NCBI GenBank assembly: GCA_030549205.1 | Contig: JAUKTV010000006.1 | Location: 390,501-454,500, forward strand | Source of the DNA: Apiosordaria backusii | Lineage: Eukaryota > Ascomycota > Sordariomycetes > Sordariales > Lasiosphaeriaceae | Direction: 5' to 3' | Length of the DNA stretch: 64,000 nt | Part shown: in pieces, positions 1-9,691 of the stretch | How the letters are laid out: each line of letters opens with the position of its first letter | Position numbering within the stretch: position 1 is the stretch's first letter | Translations under genes and position numbers: made by a program | Notes under the pieces: model-generated | Database searches by the model: none | What the model saw: only the letters and a program-made list of their open reading frames with translations | Told to the model about the DNA's origin: nothing

Positions 1-1205
1 GACAAAGACTGGACTGGCTCATCATGCAAGCGGCTCTGCCGACCAGATAAACGTATCTTACCCCTTTCATACCCCGATCCCACTTTATAGAACATTCTCA
101 CTGACATGGCATAGGAAACAACCTCCTGGCCTCCATTCCACTAATTCCATGTCCAGCCTCTCTACACACACCTGACGGCCTCAAATTCTGCTGCGGTAAT
201 GACCAAGAAGAAGCCACTACCTGCTGCGAATCCAGCTCCGGTCTCACCATCCCAACCGGCACCCTCCTCCTCCCCTCCTCCCCATTACTCCCCCCTTCCG
301 AATCCTCCTCAACCACGTCCGAAACCCTCAAAATCGGCCTTGGCATCGGTCTCGGCATCGGAATCCCCATCTTCGCCATCCTCTTAGTAGTAGCCTACTT
401 CCTAGCCCACCCCCGCTACCCCCCATCCACATCCTCCTCCTCCCGCTCCCGGTCCGCCCACCATCGCTCCGAACACCAAGCTAAACATCGCTACCATCCC
501 TCCAACCTCTCCACAGGGTGGCGCCTCCGCGCTCCCTCTCGCTCGGGCCGCAGCCACCACGAAAAACGGGATTCTTTCGGGAGGGTGGACACCAACGTCG
601 GCCCCCCCTCCGAAGACGGTGACTGGGCCGCTCGCACCGCCGGCCCGGATGGAGCAGCCGCTTGGCCGCCCACCGGTACCAACGTCGCAGCTGCTATTGC
701 TGCGTGGGCAAACATCAATGCTCACCACCACGCCGGTAACGACGACGTACCTCCTAGTCCGAAAGAGATGGATGCGAGAAGTCGGGCAGGGTCAAGATTG
801 AGGTATTATTTCCGCGGGGAGACTCCAACGCCGGGGAGGTATGAGTTACCTGCTGAAGGGACAGATCAGAAAGGAAGAAAAATTGGTCTCGGTGTTGGGG
901 TTAGGGAACTGGGATTACAGCCGCAGGGGGATCAAGAGTTGCCAGCTTGTCCTAATTACAGCGAGGAGGAACCTGGGGCCGGGACGATGGGGACGACGGG
1001 GACGATTGGGCCGGATAGTATGACCATTAATGTTGGGGCTATGCCTGTCACCCCCGGGGGGATGGGGACGATGGGTGGGACACCGAGGGGGGAGCAAGTA
1101 TCACCTTTGACGGCGGTTGAGGGGCCAGGGACGTTTAGCGGTGGGGGTGTGGTGTTGGATAAAGCTGTTGGGGGGGAGGTGAATGGGCAGGGGCACGAGA
1201 GGTGA
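1..1205 (+). CDS. Cys-rich single-pass membrane protein, 3' part (5' end outside window)
   Basis: The gene enters from the left edge. Exon 1 (1-52) is followed by a 62-nt intron (53-114: GTATCT donor, CTGAC branch point at 101-105, TAG acceptor). Exon 2 (115-1205) ends at TGA. 52+1091 nt keeps one open frame of 380 visible residues. The N-terminal part has paired cysteines (SSCKRLC, then KFCCGND and TTCC), a pattern common in secreted or membrane-anchored fungal proteins. A Ser/Thr/Pro linker leads to one hydrophobic helix (codons about 333-398, IGLGIGLGIGIPIFAILLVV), then HPRY and a long Arg/Ser/Gly-rich tail, presumably cytoplasmic. This is a Mid2-like layout, but I cannot name the family. 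There is no ATG near the start of the visible part, so a 5' portion is missing. Reading only from the GTG at 585 would lose the membrane helix and the Cys domain. Confidence 0.7.
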
Positions 1206-1569
1206 GGTGGCTCCTAGGTTTTTGTTCTCAAGATCGGTTATTTGTTTCTTTTATGTCGGGTTGGATAGGTGCTTATTTTCTAATGTTGGTGAGATTAAGG
1301 GCCGGTTGGATAGCATTGTAAGATTATTACGGTTCATAATTTCGTACGTTAGTGGATGGACAGCCAGGGGTGGATTTGGAATGAGGGGGTATTGGGATCA
1401 TGGCTCAGTACTATCTCCGAGAATGTATAGGATTATTGATGAGTACCAGTGGTGGATGGAAACTTGATACGATAGTGGCGGCATAATTTGTCTAGACATT
1501 ACTCGCAATAATGAAAAGTTCAGACGGAGTATTAGCATCTATTTTAGTTTCAAAGCTTGTCTGGCACCC
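1206..1569. other. Intergenic, probable 3' UTR
   Basis: Normal base composition follows the membrane-protein stop. An open stretch at 1183-1467 overlaps the end of that gene in another frame and shows no motif. I see no gene here. Confidence 0.5.
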
Positions 1570-1824
1570 TTAATATACTTGTACTAGCCAAACCAAAATG
1601 ATTTCTCTCAACATCTCACAGCTCAATCTCTCCATCTTACCTAAACTGTAAAAATACATGTATCTACTCCTGACAAGCACATAGCGTCCATCACCTTTCC
1701 CTCTGTTCCAAACCAGAAACGCACCGGCGTTACCGTTAAAGACAACTACATAGTCACCAACCGCCGCCTCCTTAAGCACCAATCGACAAAAGCCGCCTTC
1801 GGTTACATAATCACGTGCCATGCG
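1570..1824 (-). pseudogene. HET (heterokaryon incompatibility) protein C-terminal relic
   Basis: An 83-residue minus-strand reading has the layout of the conserved C-terminal segment of HET-domain proteins. A stretch reading DYVTEGGFCRLVLKEAAVGD is followed by VVVFNGNAGAFLVWNR and a YVLVRSRYMYF segment. In the family this corresponds to the 'TexGyxGlvPxxaxxGDxVxvfxGxxxPfvLR...yxlvGexYvhG' block. The N-terminal HET domain is not found upstream on this strand in a joined frame, so it is treated as a decayed fragment. HET proteins mediate non-self recognition and cell death after hyphal fusion. The assignment rests on pattern memory only. Confidence 0.45.
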
Positions 1825-1836
1825 TTGACTTGTGCA

Positions 1837-2220
1837 CTATCTCAGGAATAGGTGGTAATCGCTAGCCGGCTTGGCCCGCGGCACCAGTGGTCTCTGACCT
1901 TTCTCCAGCTGCGTCCTAGTCATCGCAATCGCAGCAAGAAACCGCCGAAACCCGTTCTTTAGGTGTAGGAGGTTCTCCTCTTCGAAGAAGGGCGACTTTC
2001 GTTTAACTAGAATCTCAAACACTATCTCGAATGGTTCTTCCGCCGGCTTATGCTTGTTGACCAAGAGGCTCGCTTCCAAAACTACTACGATAAACTGTAC
2101 CTTATCTGTTGCGGATAAGATAGGAAACACCTCCGTGTCGGCTACTTTTATTTTGTCAGCGACAGGGTAGGCAGTGAGCCAAGCTGAGCCAGGCCGGAGG
2201 TACAGCTGAGTTGGTCTCAC
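1837..2220 (-). CDS. Hypothetical ORF, 127 aa, unrecognised
   Basis: Open minus-strand frame starting with ATG just upstream of the HET-like relic, 13 nt away and in a different frame. The composition is protein-like (alternating hydrophobic stretches such as VQFIVVVLEASLLV, then charged segments), but I recognise no domain. It may be a degraded exon of the same gene as the HET relic or a chance ORF. No function is proposed. Confidence 0.2.
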   Translation of the reverse strand: MRPTQLYLRPGSAWLTAYPVADKIKVADTEVFPILSATDKVQFIVVVLEASLLVNKHKPAEEPFEIVFEILVKRKSPFFEEENLLHLKNGFRRFLAAIAMTRTQLEKGQRPLVPRAKPASDYHLFLR

Positions 2221-2236
2221 AGATTTAACGGCCCGG

Positions 2237-2354
2237 CTTGTCTTGTCAAGACCTCAAGACAAGCTGATAGGAAGGCTTGGTTTAGCTGGGAGCAAGATAT
2301 AGTCAGCTTGTCTTGGCTTGCTTGCTTGTCTTGAGGTCAAGACAAGACAAGACA
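2237..2354. repeat. CTTGTCTTGA-type palindromic repeat cluster
   Basis: Two imperfect palindromes built from CTTGTCTTGA / TCAAGACAAG lie at 2237-2263 and 2325-2346. Further partial copies of cttgtcttgg, cttgcttg and caagacaagaca sit between and after them. The two palindromes are also inverted copies of each other. The cluster lies in the normal-composition flank about 240 bp left of element A. Function is unknown; it could be a foldback or a binding-site cluster. Confidence 0.6.
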
Positions 2355-2592
2355 TAGCTCACTGTCTACGCTGGTCAGCGACGACTCCGCGTGCGTAGAG
2401 TCTCGTATTGATAACACTGAGCATTCTGCTTGTTCTTGCAGGACTAGCGTGTAACGTAAAGATCATGTCAGGTCGCGGGATGATACTCGGTTTTGAATCG
2501 GCCCAGTTCTGGTCTCCAGTTAGATTCACTTAATAATGGCTGCACGACGGTGACGGGAAATGGCAATGATGTAACGGACGGTAATTGTGGGA
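2355..2592. other. Non-coding flank of element A
   Basis: Normal-composition DNA up to the TTTCC target duplication (2593-2597). A short open frame at 2493-2708 runs into the LTR and is not a gene. Confidence 0.5.
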
Positions 2593-2597
2593 TTTCC

Positions 2598-2749
2598 TGT
2601 CAGATTAGTATGGGAGGCCCACTGTTAGGGAAATTAAGACCTTGGCAGTGGGACCTGAGCTACACGGTTCGGAAGTCCGCACTTACCTGGGCTTCCTCCT
2701 ATATATAATACCAGAATTAATAGAGTTTTACCTACAATATTGTTCTATA
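2598..2749 (+). repeat. Element A 5' LTR (152 bp)
   Basis: Aligns end to end with 15796-15947. It differs mainly by C-to-T/G-to-A changes, for example ttccaca versus ttctata at the terminus. The preceding TTTCC is the target duplication. Confidence 0.9.
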
Positions 2750-5700
2750 ATTTGCAATTAAAGTATCGATTTTAAGGCCTATTTTAAAGCTATTTACAAA
2801 AGACTTATCTATTAATAAAACTATTATAAAAAACCTATTACTATAGCATTCAATTTAACTACTTTTCTTATAGCTATTAAAAAGTAAAATACAGTCTTCC
2901 TTAATAGACTTAGTAATTAGTAAACGTTTGAAACTGCTTTAAAGTACTATATATAAGACAATTAGGTATATATCGATTTAAAGAATTAGATTTCTATATT
3001 TAAAAAGCTGGCTATTTCAAATATTTACAATATAAAATATATTAAAATATTTACGGTTATTATATACTATAAATATAAATTTAAAGTTTATAAATAATAT
3101 AAATAAAGGCTCTGAAAGTACTTTAATTATATTGCTTATACTTAAATAACTATATCGATTATTAAAGCTAGAAGTAAAAGTAAAGAAGAAATTCCGGATT
3201 TACTAAAGGAGGTTTTAAAACCTATATATATAATAAGCGACTTTACTATTAAAGAAAAGAAGGAATATAAATTTAACTTAAACTACTTTATAAAAATAAT
3301 AAAGGATTATAATAAAGTTTAAGATACCTTTTAAAAGCTTAATAAGTAGGTTACTAATTACATTAAAATAAGCCTTTAAAATATCTATTATAAAGAAAAC
3401 TATAGCTTTATTAGCGACTTCGATACCTTTAAAAAAGCTATAATTTCTAATAAAAACAAATACTGCCTTTATTATTAAAAAAAGTTTAAAAAGTATGTTA
3501 AATCCTTTAAGTTTACTAATAACTTTAAAAAGGTAAAGGAATAAGCAACTATTTAAAAAAAAGTCTTCTATATAGTTAAGGAATTTCATACTTTTAATAC
3601 CTTCGATCTTATTATTTAATTAATAAACCTTTTTTAAATAGTAAGTAGAAATCCTTTACTTTCTTTATAAGCTTCTAACTTTAAAATAAACTAAAAATAT
3701 TATATACTATTTAGTAAACTAACTTTTAAGGAAATCGCTAAGGATATTAAAAATAAAATACTCTATACTTATAAGAAAATTAAAAAGCTAAAGGCTATAG
3801 GTACTTTTTTAACCTTCTATAATAATATAGTAAAAGAAGATAATATAAGAAAAGGCTACGGTAATTAAAGCCAAGGTAATTAAAGTTAAAAAAATTATAG
3901 TCTTTAAGACAATTTAATTAAATAGAAAAGATAGGACTTTAGTTTAAACTTTAAACTTTTTAATAAGAAAATCCTAATCTATAGTATTTACTATAAAAAT
4001 AAGTATAAAATTAATAACTACTACTATATTTTATTAAAGAAGGTCTTTAAAAACTTACAATTTTACTTTAATTCTTTAATTAAAGCCTTTATTTAAACAG
4101 TCCTTAACGTTAATAAAAAGCTAAATAAAAAAGTTAATTAAATAAGAAAAGAAGAAAAAAGCAATAATAAAAAGAAACTATAAAGAAATTAACTTAAAGA
4201 GTAAAAAGTCTAGTCTTTTACTATAGTATACTATAAACGTTAACTTATTAAATATATAATAGTAAATACTGTCTTTTTATAATTAAAAGATAAGGTTTCT
4301 TTAGGAATTTTAAAACAATTAATATTAAAGTCCTACTTTTTTATATTAAAATACCTATTCTATTATTTAATAATTCTTAATTCCGGTATTACTTTTTATA
4401 TCTTTAATAAAATCAGCTACTTTAACTACTTTTAACTTATAGCTTTAAGAAACTATATTATAATAGAAAGCTTAATAGTCCTTATTATTAACTATAGAAA
4501 AGTCGATATTTATATATAAACTTTATAAAAAATTAAAAACTTTATAGTTTTATAATATAGCCTATTATAAGGACTTTACTATTAATTTAATATTATTTAG
4601 AATATTAAGAGATTTTAAAATTTAATAGGATAATAAGATATTAAAGAATTACTTATAGAGCTTTTTAAATAAAGTAGTTACTTTACTTTAAAAAACTTAT
4701 AATTAAACAGTTATCGAATATATTAATCCAGTTATAAGGTCTTTAAAATTACTTACTTACTATAACGCCTTTTATATTTAAGGAAAAAGGCTAACCTTTA
4801 TTACTTTACTAGCAATTTAATACCTTTAGCTTAACTATACTAACTAATAAGTAGTAATAAAATTTACTAAAAACGTTAAAAGTATAAAGTTATAAATTTT
4901 AAATAGAATTCTTAAGATTTCTATAGCTATAAAGAAAGATAGTATTTACAGTTCTTTAAAAGGTAAAGAAGAAGAAAATCTCTAAGAAAAAGTAAAAAAG
5001 GCTTAATCTTAAGACTTAGTCGGCCGGCTAAGTTCTAAACTTAAGTTTAAACTTTACCAACTGACTAAATTAAAGTAAGGCTTTAAAAAGGAAGAAGTAA
5101 AATAGTAATTTTTAAATATTTACAACTATCTTATTATTAAAGACTATAAGGCTTATATATAAATTAAAATTAGAAATATATAAAGTATTTAATTAAAATT
5201 AAATCCTTACTATTTAAGTAAAGTATAGGCAATAGATCTTTTTAAATATAAAAAGGACTTATAAGGTTTTAAATACCTTATTTTCTTTATTAACTATTAT
5301 AATAAGATAACTTTCCTTTACTACTTTAAGAACTGTAAAAGTAAGGGAATTATTAATATAGTAATAAAGCTATTCTATTACTTATTTTATTAATATACTA
5401 TATTAATATAGACTTTATAAAGTAATAATAAAATAGTAATGTTAATAAAGATAAAAGATATATTAAAAGATTTAAGAATTGTTTATAAGCCCTTTACTTT
5501 AAACTGTTAAAACTAGAATAGTAAAGTTAAATGCTTAAAAGATAATATTAAAAGAAAAGCTATTATAATAAAGGTGTTAATTAAGTTATTTAAATTTCTA
5601 TAAAAAGAAATTATAAAAGTAACGGTATACCTTTATAACCAAATGCCTAAGGCTTACCTTAAATAGTAGATTTCTATATAAATCTTTTACTTTATTAAAT

Positions 5701-7075
5701 AATAAAGGAATAGTTTAATACTATTTAATATATTAAAGCCTTAAGGAAGTTATATTGAGGTATATAAATATAAGGCTTACTATATATCTTCTAATACTTA
5801 TAAAGGAGAAAATAAAATAAAAAAACTCCAATTTTAAACCTTTATTAAGTATTTAGTAGAATATAAAGGTATTAGGATTTTTAAAATTTAAAACCTAATA
5901 TTTAATAAAATTATTAAAGCTAAAGATATAGAGTTTAAGGAAAATAAAAGGCTTATAGAAAAAAAAGACGACTTTACTAATAACTTTATAAGACTTATAA
6001 TTATAAAGCTAACTACTTTAATTACTAAAATCTATAAAAAGGACTTAGTTAATAACCTAATAGTAAGTAAATACTACTTTTATATTAACTACTATTAAAA
6101 TTCCTTTACTAATTTACTTAAAAAGGAATCTAATAATAAGTAACCTACTTTATAGAACAATATAGAACCTCTATTAACGTTAGAAAATTCCTTTAAATAA
6201 CTATACCTTGAGTATACTTTAGGGATAGGATTAAGAAAAGTAACTAAGGTTAAAAGGTCTAATTAACTAAAGTTATTAAAATCCTTAAGTACTTTCTTAA
6301 TACTTAAAAATACTCCTTTTTATATAAACTTTTTAATAAAAGCTTCTACTTTTAAAATAAACTTTATAAAAAATACTACTAAACTTAAAGGTTTAGAACC
6401 TATAGACCTTTACACTATTAAGTATCGATATAGTCCTTAAAAAGCTAGCTTTATTATAAAAAAAAAAAGCAGAAAAAAGTAGAATTTCTATAAAATATAA
6501 AATTTAAAAGTTAACTATAAGCCCTTTTATATTTAAAGAATCTACTAAGATAGAAAAACCTAATAAAATCTATATAAATAGTATAGAACTTACAGTAAAA
6601 ATCTATTATAAAGAACTTCCTAACCTTTTAAAAAACTATAAATAATTAAAAAACTACCTTTATTAAAACCTATTTAAAGTAGCAATTAAAAACTACCTAT
6701 AAAACTATAAAGAAATAAGGTCCTAAAAGGTAATTAATTAAGTAAAGGCCTTAAAATACTAAGTCCTTAATAATATATAGGTATTTACTTATAAGCTTAA
6801 TAAGTATAGTTTTCTATAAAAGGCTAAGGCTTAGTTAATTATAAAAGGTAATTAATAAGCTAAAACTATAATAGAAAATACTTATACTATTACTTTAATA
6901 GAAAAGTCGTTTAAAACCTTAATTTCTATTATAGTAAGATTTAACTTTAAAATACTATAATATAATATTATTAATATCTTTATTTATATTAACTTCCTAT
7001 ATACTATTTATATATAAATTCTACTAAAAGCTAGAAAAACTATAAACAAGGTACTTCTTTTAAAAAAGGCTTTAT
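2750..7075 (+). pseudogene. Element A gag-integrase-RT (5' part), RIP-destroyed
   Basis: This 4.3-kb TA-rich stretch has many TAA/TAG stops of the kind RIP makes from CAA, CAG and TGG. Reading through the stops near the right end gives a copia RT block: a decayed DVVNAFVHADL-like segment (about 6945-7000), then residues matching KVLLLKKALY, cut exactly at 7075 by the G1 insertion. The gag and integrase should lie to the left, but I could not identify their motifs individually. It is non-functional. Confidence 0.75.
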
Positions 7076-7221
7076 TGTCACAACCTTAACGTCGGGAACG
7101 GTGGAGCAGTGCAAGGTCACCAGCCAATCAGAACAAGGACACGGCAGCCCAGGCGAGCACGGATAATAAGACTGAGGGACACAGTGACCGCAGGAGCATA
7201 ACCAATAGGGAAGCACAGAGG

Positions 7222-7274
7222 GATCATAGCGATCATTGTGATCATTGGGGAAGAGCGGAATGATCACCATGATC
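7222..7274 (+). promoter_or_regulatory. G1 U3 GATC array
   Basis: Five GATC cores, mostly within TGATCA-like contexts, start at 7222, 7231, 7240, 7262 and 7271 (steps 9, 9, 22, 9). They lie just upstream of the TATA box. The same array is present in the 3' LTR. Regular spacing next to a promoter suggests a multi-site regulatory element; the binding factor is unknown. Confidence 0.55.
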
Positions 7275-7331
7275 GGGAAAATCACAGGTCTATATATACG
7301 GAGGAACTAGGTAGCTGGTAGATAGTTCCGC

Positions 7332-7340
7332 AGTATGCAA
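7332..7340 (+). promoter_or_regulatory. Putative self-primer / transcript start in R
   Basis: The nonamer AGTATGCAA lies about 45 bp downstream of the TATA box and is exactly complementary to TTGCATACT at 7481-7489, just past the LTR. This is the arrangement of self-primed Tf1/sushi-type retroelements, in which the mRNA 5' end folds onto the primer-binding site. The nonamer is conserved in all G-family LTRs here. Confidence 0.6.
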
Positions 7341-7478
7341 TCACAGCTTGTATTCACGGTATCTTGTGTTTACATTGAGACATCTTGTTGTGCACTGTTT
7401 AGCTGCACCGAACCAATTGTCAGAAGTTACCTTCAACCGAGTATCCCTTTCAGAGGTTCTGTACAGGGGTTCGTCACA

Positions 7479-7492
7479 CGTTGCATACTCAC
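7479..7492 (+). promoter_or_regulatory. G1 primer-binding site (self-priming type)
   Basis: The first bases after the 5' LTR are CGTTGCATACTCAC. They do not begin with TGG as tRNA-primed sites usually do, but contain the 9-nt complement of LTR positions 7332-7340. Confidence 0.6.
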
Positions 7493-7531
7493 TTCAACTC
7501 TGTCACGGATAAGTTGAAGGTACCCATCACC

Positions 7532-9691
7532 ATGGCGGACAACAAAGAAAGCCCTCAAGCCTTTCTGGCTCGACTCAACGCTCGCGTCAAGGAGCTCGAG
7601 GATGCGGTTCAACAGACCCAGGACCAAGTCGTCGCCGTTAGTCACCTGGATCACCGCGGTAACCAGCAGGCCAAGATCGAGGCCCCCGAACGCTATGGTG
7701 GCGGAAAAGGAGAGCTTGGAGGATTCCTGATCCAGCTCAAGACCTATTTTCGGTACTATCCTACTCGTTTCCCTGACGAGGAGTCCAAGGTCACCTACGC
7801 GGCATCTCGACTCAAGGACAAGGCTCTTGCATGGTTTGAGCCCATCCTGGACGACTATTACGAGAACGACGACGCAGGCATCAGGAAGGGCATCACTAGG
7901 GAGTGCTTCGAGACCTTCAAGAAGTTCGAGGCCCGCATCAAGGAAGTCTTCGGAGAGTACGATGAGGCTCGCCGAGCCCAGGAGAGACTCGCCAACATGC
8001 GCCAAACCCGGTCTGCAGCTGACTATGCTGCCACCTTCAAGACCGACGCCCTGCGCAGCGAGATTAATGACGAAGGCTTGATGCAGCTTTTCTACAACGG
8101 GCTCAAGGACGAAGTGAAGGACGAGTTGTACAAGGAGGAGAGACCGGACACCATCGACAAATACATCGCTACAGCCATTCGTATCGACGACCGGCAGTTT
8201 CAACGCCGGATGGAGAAAAGAGGAACGCGTGCAAACCCAGGACAACACCGTGGCTCCGGAGGCTACCGAGCCAACGACAAGAAGAAACGCTACGCCACGA
8301 GCGTGTCTGGAACCACTCACGCGGGACCTATGGAGATTGACGCAGTTCAGAAGCGATTCAAGGGGAAGAACAACGTCAAGTGCTTCAACTGCGGGAAAAC
8401 GGGGCATTTCAAGAGAGACTGTCGGGCACCCAAGCAGCTCAGCTGGAAGGAAAAGGAGGCGGCGGCAGTTGCGAAGACAACGCGGGTTGTTGAGATCTCA
8501 AGCATTGAGTACGGCAACGATGGATTCCTGGACTCAGCGGACGACTACACCGACAGCGACTACGAGCATGAGACTCAGGAAGGAGAATTAACAGTCGACT
8601 CTGAGGGAGAAGACCGTGTTGTGGGACAAGAACTGCCGACCAGGGGAGCCACCCGGCTAGAGGAAAGCACGGCTCCAGGACCCTCTGAGGAAACCTTGCG
8701 GAGGCTAAGGCGGGTTTTCACCACGACAGTCCTCTCAAGTTTAGACACGGGGGAGACCCTGAGGCAGGCCGAAGAGCGAGTTCAAAGACTCGAGGAAGAG
8801 TTGGCAGAACTTCGAAACCAGCGGGAGGCAATTGAACGACGCTACCGCGACCTCGAGGACAAGGTGGCGCAAACCGTGGCCAACAACCAACCGCTCGCGC
8901 AGCTGCGGCAGGGCAACGAACATTGGATCGTTCCCGAGGAGGAGTTCGGCAAAGAATTCGCACTACTCAACAAAGATGAGGAGGTCTGGGATGAGTTTTG
9001 GGCATCACGACCAGTAGCCAGCCCCGGACTCGCGCTGACGCCAGGAGAGGTTCCGGAGTGTGGGTGGTATACTCCGTGCGAAGGAGACACACCACAAGTT
9101 CATCCACGACACCCGGAACACAGGAGAGTGCCATGGTTCCAGTGCATCGCTCATGGATGCGCGGAACACTACCAGTCAAAGACCCTGAACGGGCACTGGC
9201 CGGTCAGAGAGGTCACCCAGACAGACCAACCGGTACCGGTGTCGAGGACTCTCGCAAGATGGGGAGCGCCGGGCGAAGAGTTGAACGATTATTTCCTGTG
9301 GAAACAAGGGGACCCAGTCAAGCTGGAGAAACTCCAGGTCATACAGGTCACGCCCAGGTACGCAAGGTGCTGCCTCGAGTGGGTGACAGGCTGGGGGGAG
9401 AACACCGCCAGCGAGAAGGAATACGGGTTGACGTGGTGTAAGAGTGCAGACTGTGCTTTCCATCTGCGAGCAAAGGCCCGGAAACACCACGAGGCCAACC
9501 CCAAAGGATATAAGGCACGCAGCAAGAAAAGGACGCAGAATAGTGCCAGGAACAGAAAGTGGAAGGAAGCCCAACGACGATGGTTAGCCGATTTCGAACT
9601 GCTGGACAGTTCGGCGAAGGAGGACGCTCTGGAGGCTCAACAACAGTCGGGAAAAGGGTCACGGCCTTTCGCGGAGGCCGCAAACCTCTAA
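7532..9691 (+). CDS. gag: G1 Gag with CCHC zinc knuckle and long C-terminal extension
   Basis: 719 residues from the ATG at 7532; the frame is open upstream to 7481, but only through a TTG. It forms the virus-like particle and packages element RNA. An N-terminal coiled coil (LARLNARVKELEDAV) precedes a retrotransposon-gag domain (WFEPILDDYYENDD...). A CCHC knuckle (CFNCGKTGHFKRDC) starts at about residue 284. A strongly predicted coiled coil (LRQAEERVQRLEEEL...) spans about 406-450. Unusually, two C-x4-C-x2-H motifs (CIAHGCAEH at about 538 and CKSADCAFH at about 636) lie in the C-terminal third, in a region more divergent from G2 than the rest. The product is longer than typical chromoviral Gag. 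Its last 133 nt overlap pol in the -1 frame. Confidence 0.95.
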   Translation: MADNKESPQAFLARLNARVKELEDAVQQTQDQVVAVSHLDHRGNQQAKIEAPERYGGGKGELGGFLIQLKTYFRYYPTRFPDEESKVTYAASRLKDKALAWFEPILDDYYENDDAGIRKGITRECFETFKKFEARIKEVFGEYDEARRAQERLANMRQTRSAADYAATFKTDALRSEINDEGLMQLFYNGLKDEVKDELYKEERPDTIDKYIATAIRIDDRQFQRRMEKRGTRANPGQHRGSGGYRANDKKKRYATSVSGTTHAGPMEIDAVQKRFKGKNNVKCFNCGKTGHFKRDCRAPKQLSWKEKEAAAVAKTTRVVEISSIEYGNDGFLDSADDYTDSDYEHETQEGELTVDSEGEDRVVGQELPTRGATRLEESTAPGPSEETLRRLRRVFTTTVLSSLDTGETLRQAEERVQRLEEELAELRNQREAIERRYRDLEDKVAQTVANNQPLAQLRQGNEHWIVPEEEFGKEFALLNKDEEVWDEFWASRPVASPGLALTPGEVPECGWYTPCEGDTPQVHPRHPEHRRVPWFQCIAHGCAEHYQSKTLNGHWPVREVTQTDQPVPVSRTLARWGAPGEELNDYFLWKQGDPVKLEKLQVIQVTPRYARCCLEWVTGWGENTASEKEYGLTWCKSADCAFHLRAKARKHHEANPKGYKARSKKRTQNSARNRKWKEAQRRWLADFELLDSSAKEDALEAQQQSGKGSRPFAEAANL

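Larger units (their letters stand above)
7076..7478 (+). repeat. G1 5' LTR (403 bp)
   Basis: Begins TGTCACAACC and ends GTTCGTCACA. A TATATATA box lies near 7281-7288. U3 (7076 to about 7331) is specific to G1, while the part from the TATA box onward is shared with the G2 LTRs and the solo LTR at 20207. Confidence 0.97.

Noticed and set aside
585..1205. Treating 585-1205 as a separate 206-residue gene
   Set aside because: Its first codon is GTG and the same frame continues upstream through a membrane helix and Cys-rich region to a splice site at 114/115.
7433..8407. Long open frame antisense to G1 gag (324 codons), mirrored at 55409-56383 in G2
   Set aside because: Lies entirely opposite the highly conserved gag and shows Leu/Val-rich shadow composition without motifs. 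Its openness is explained by gag codon use. Unlike the 3' antisense gene, it has no independently conserved feature.
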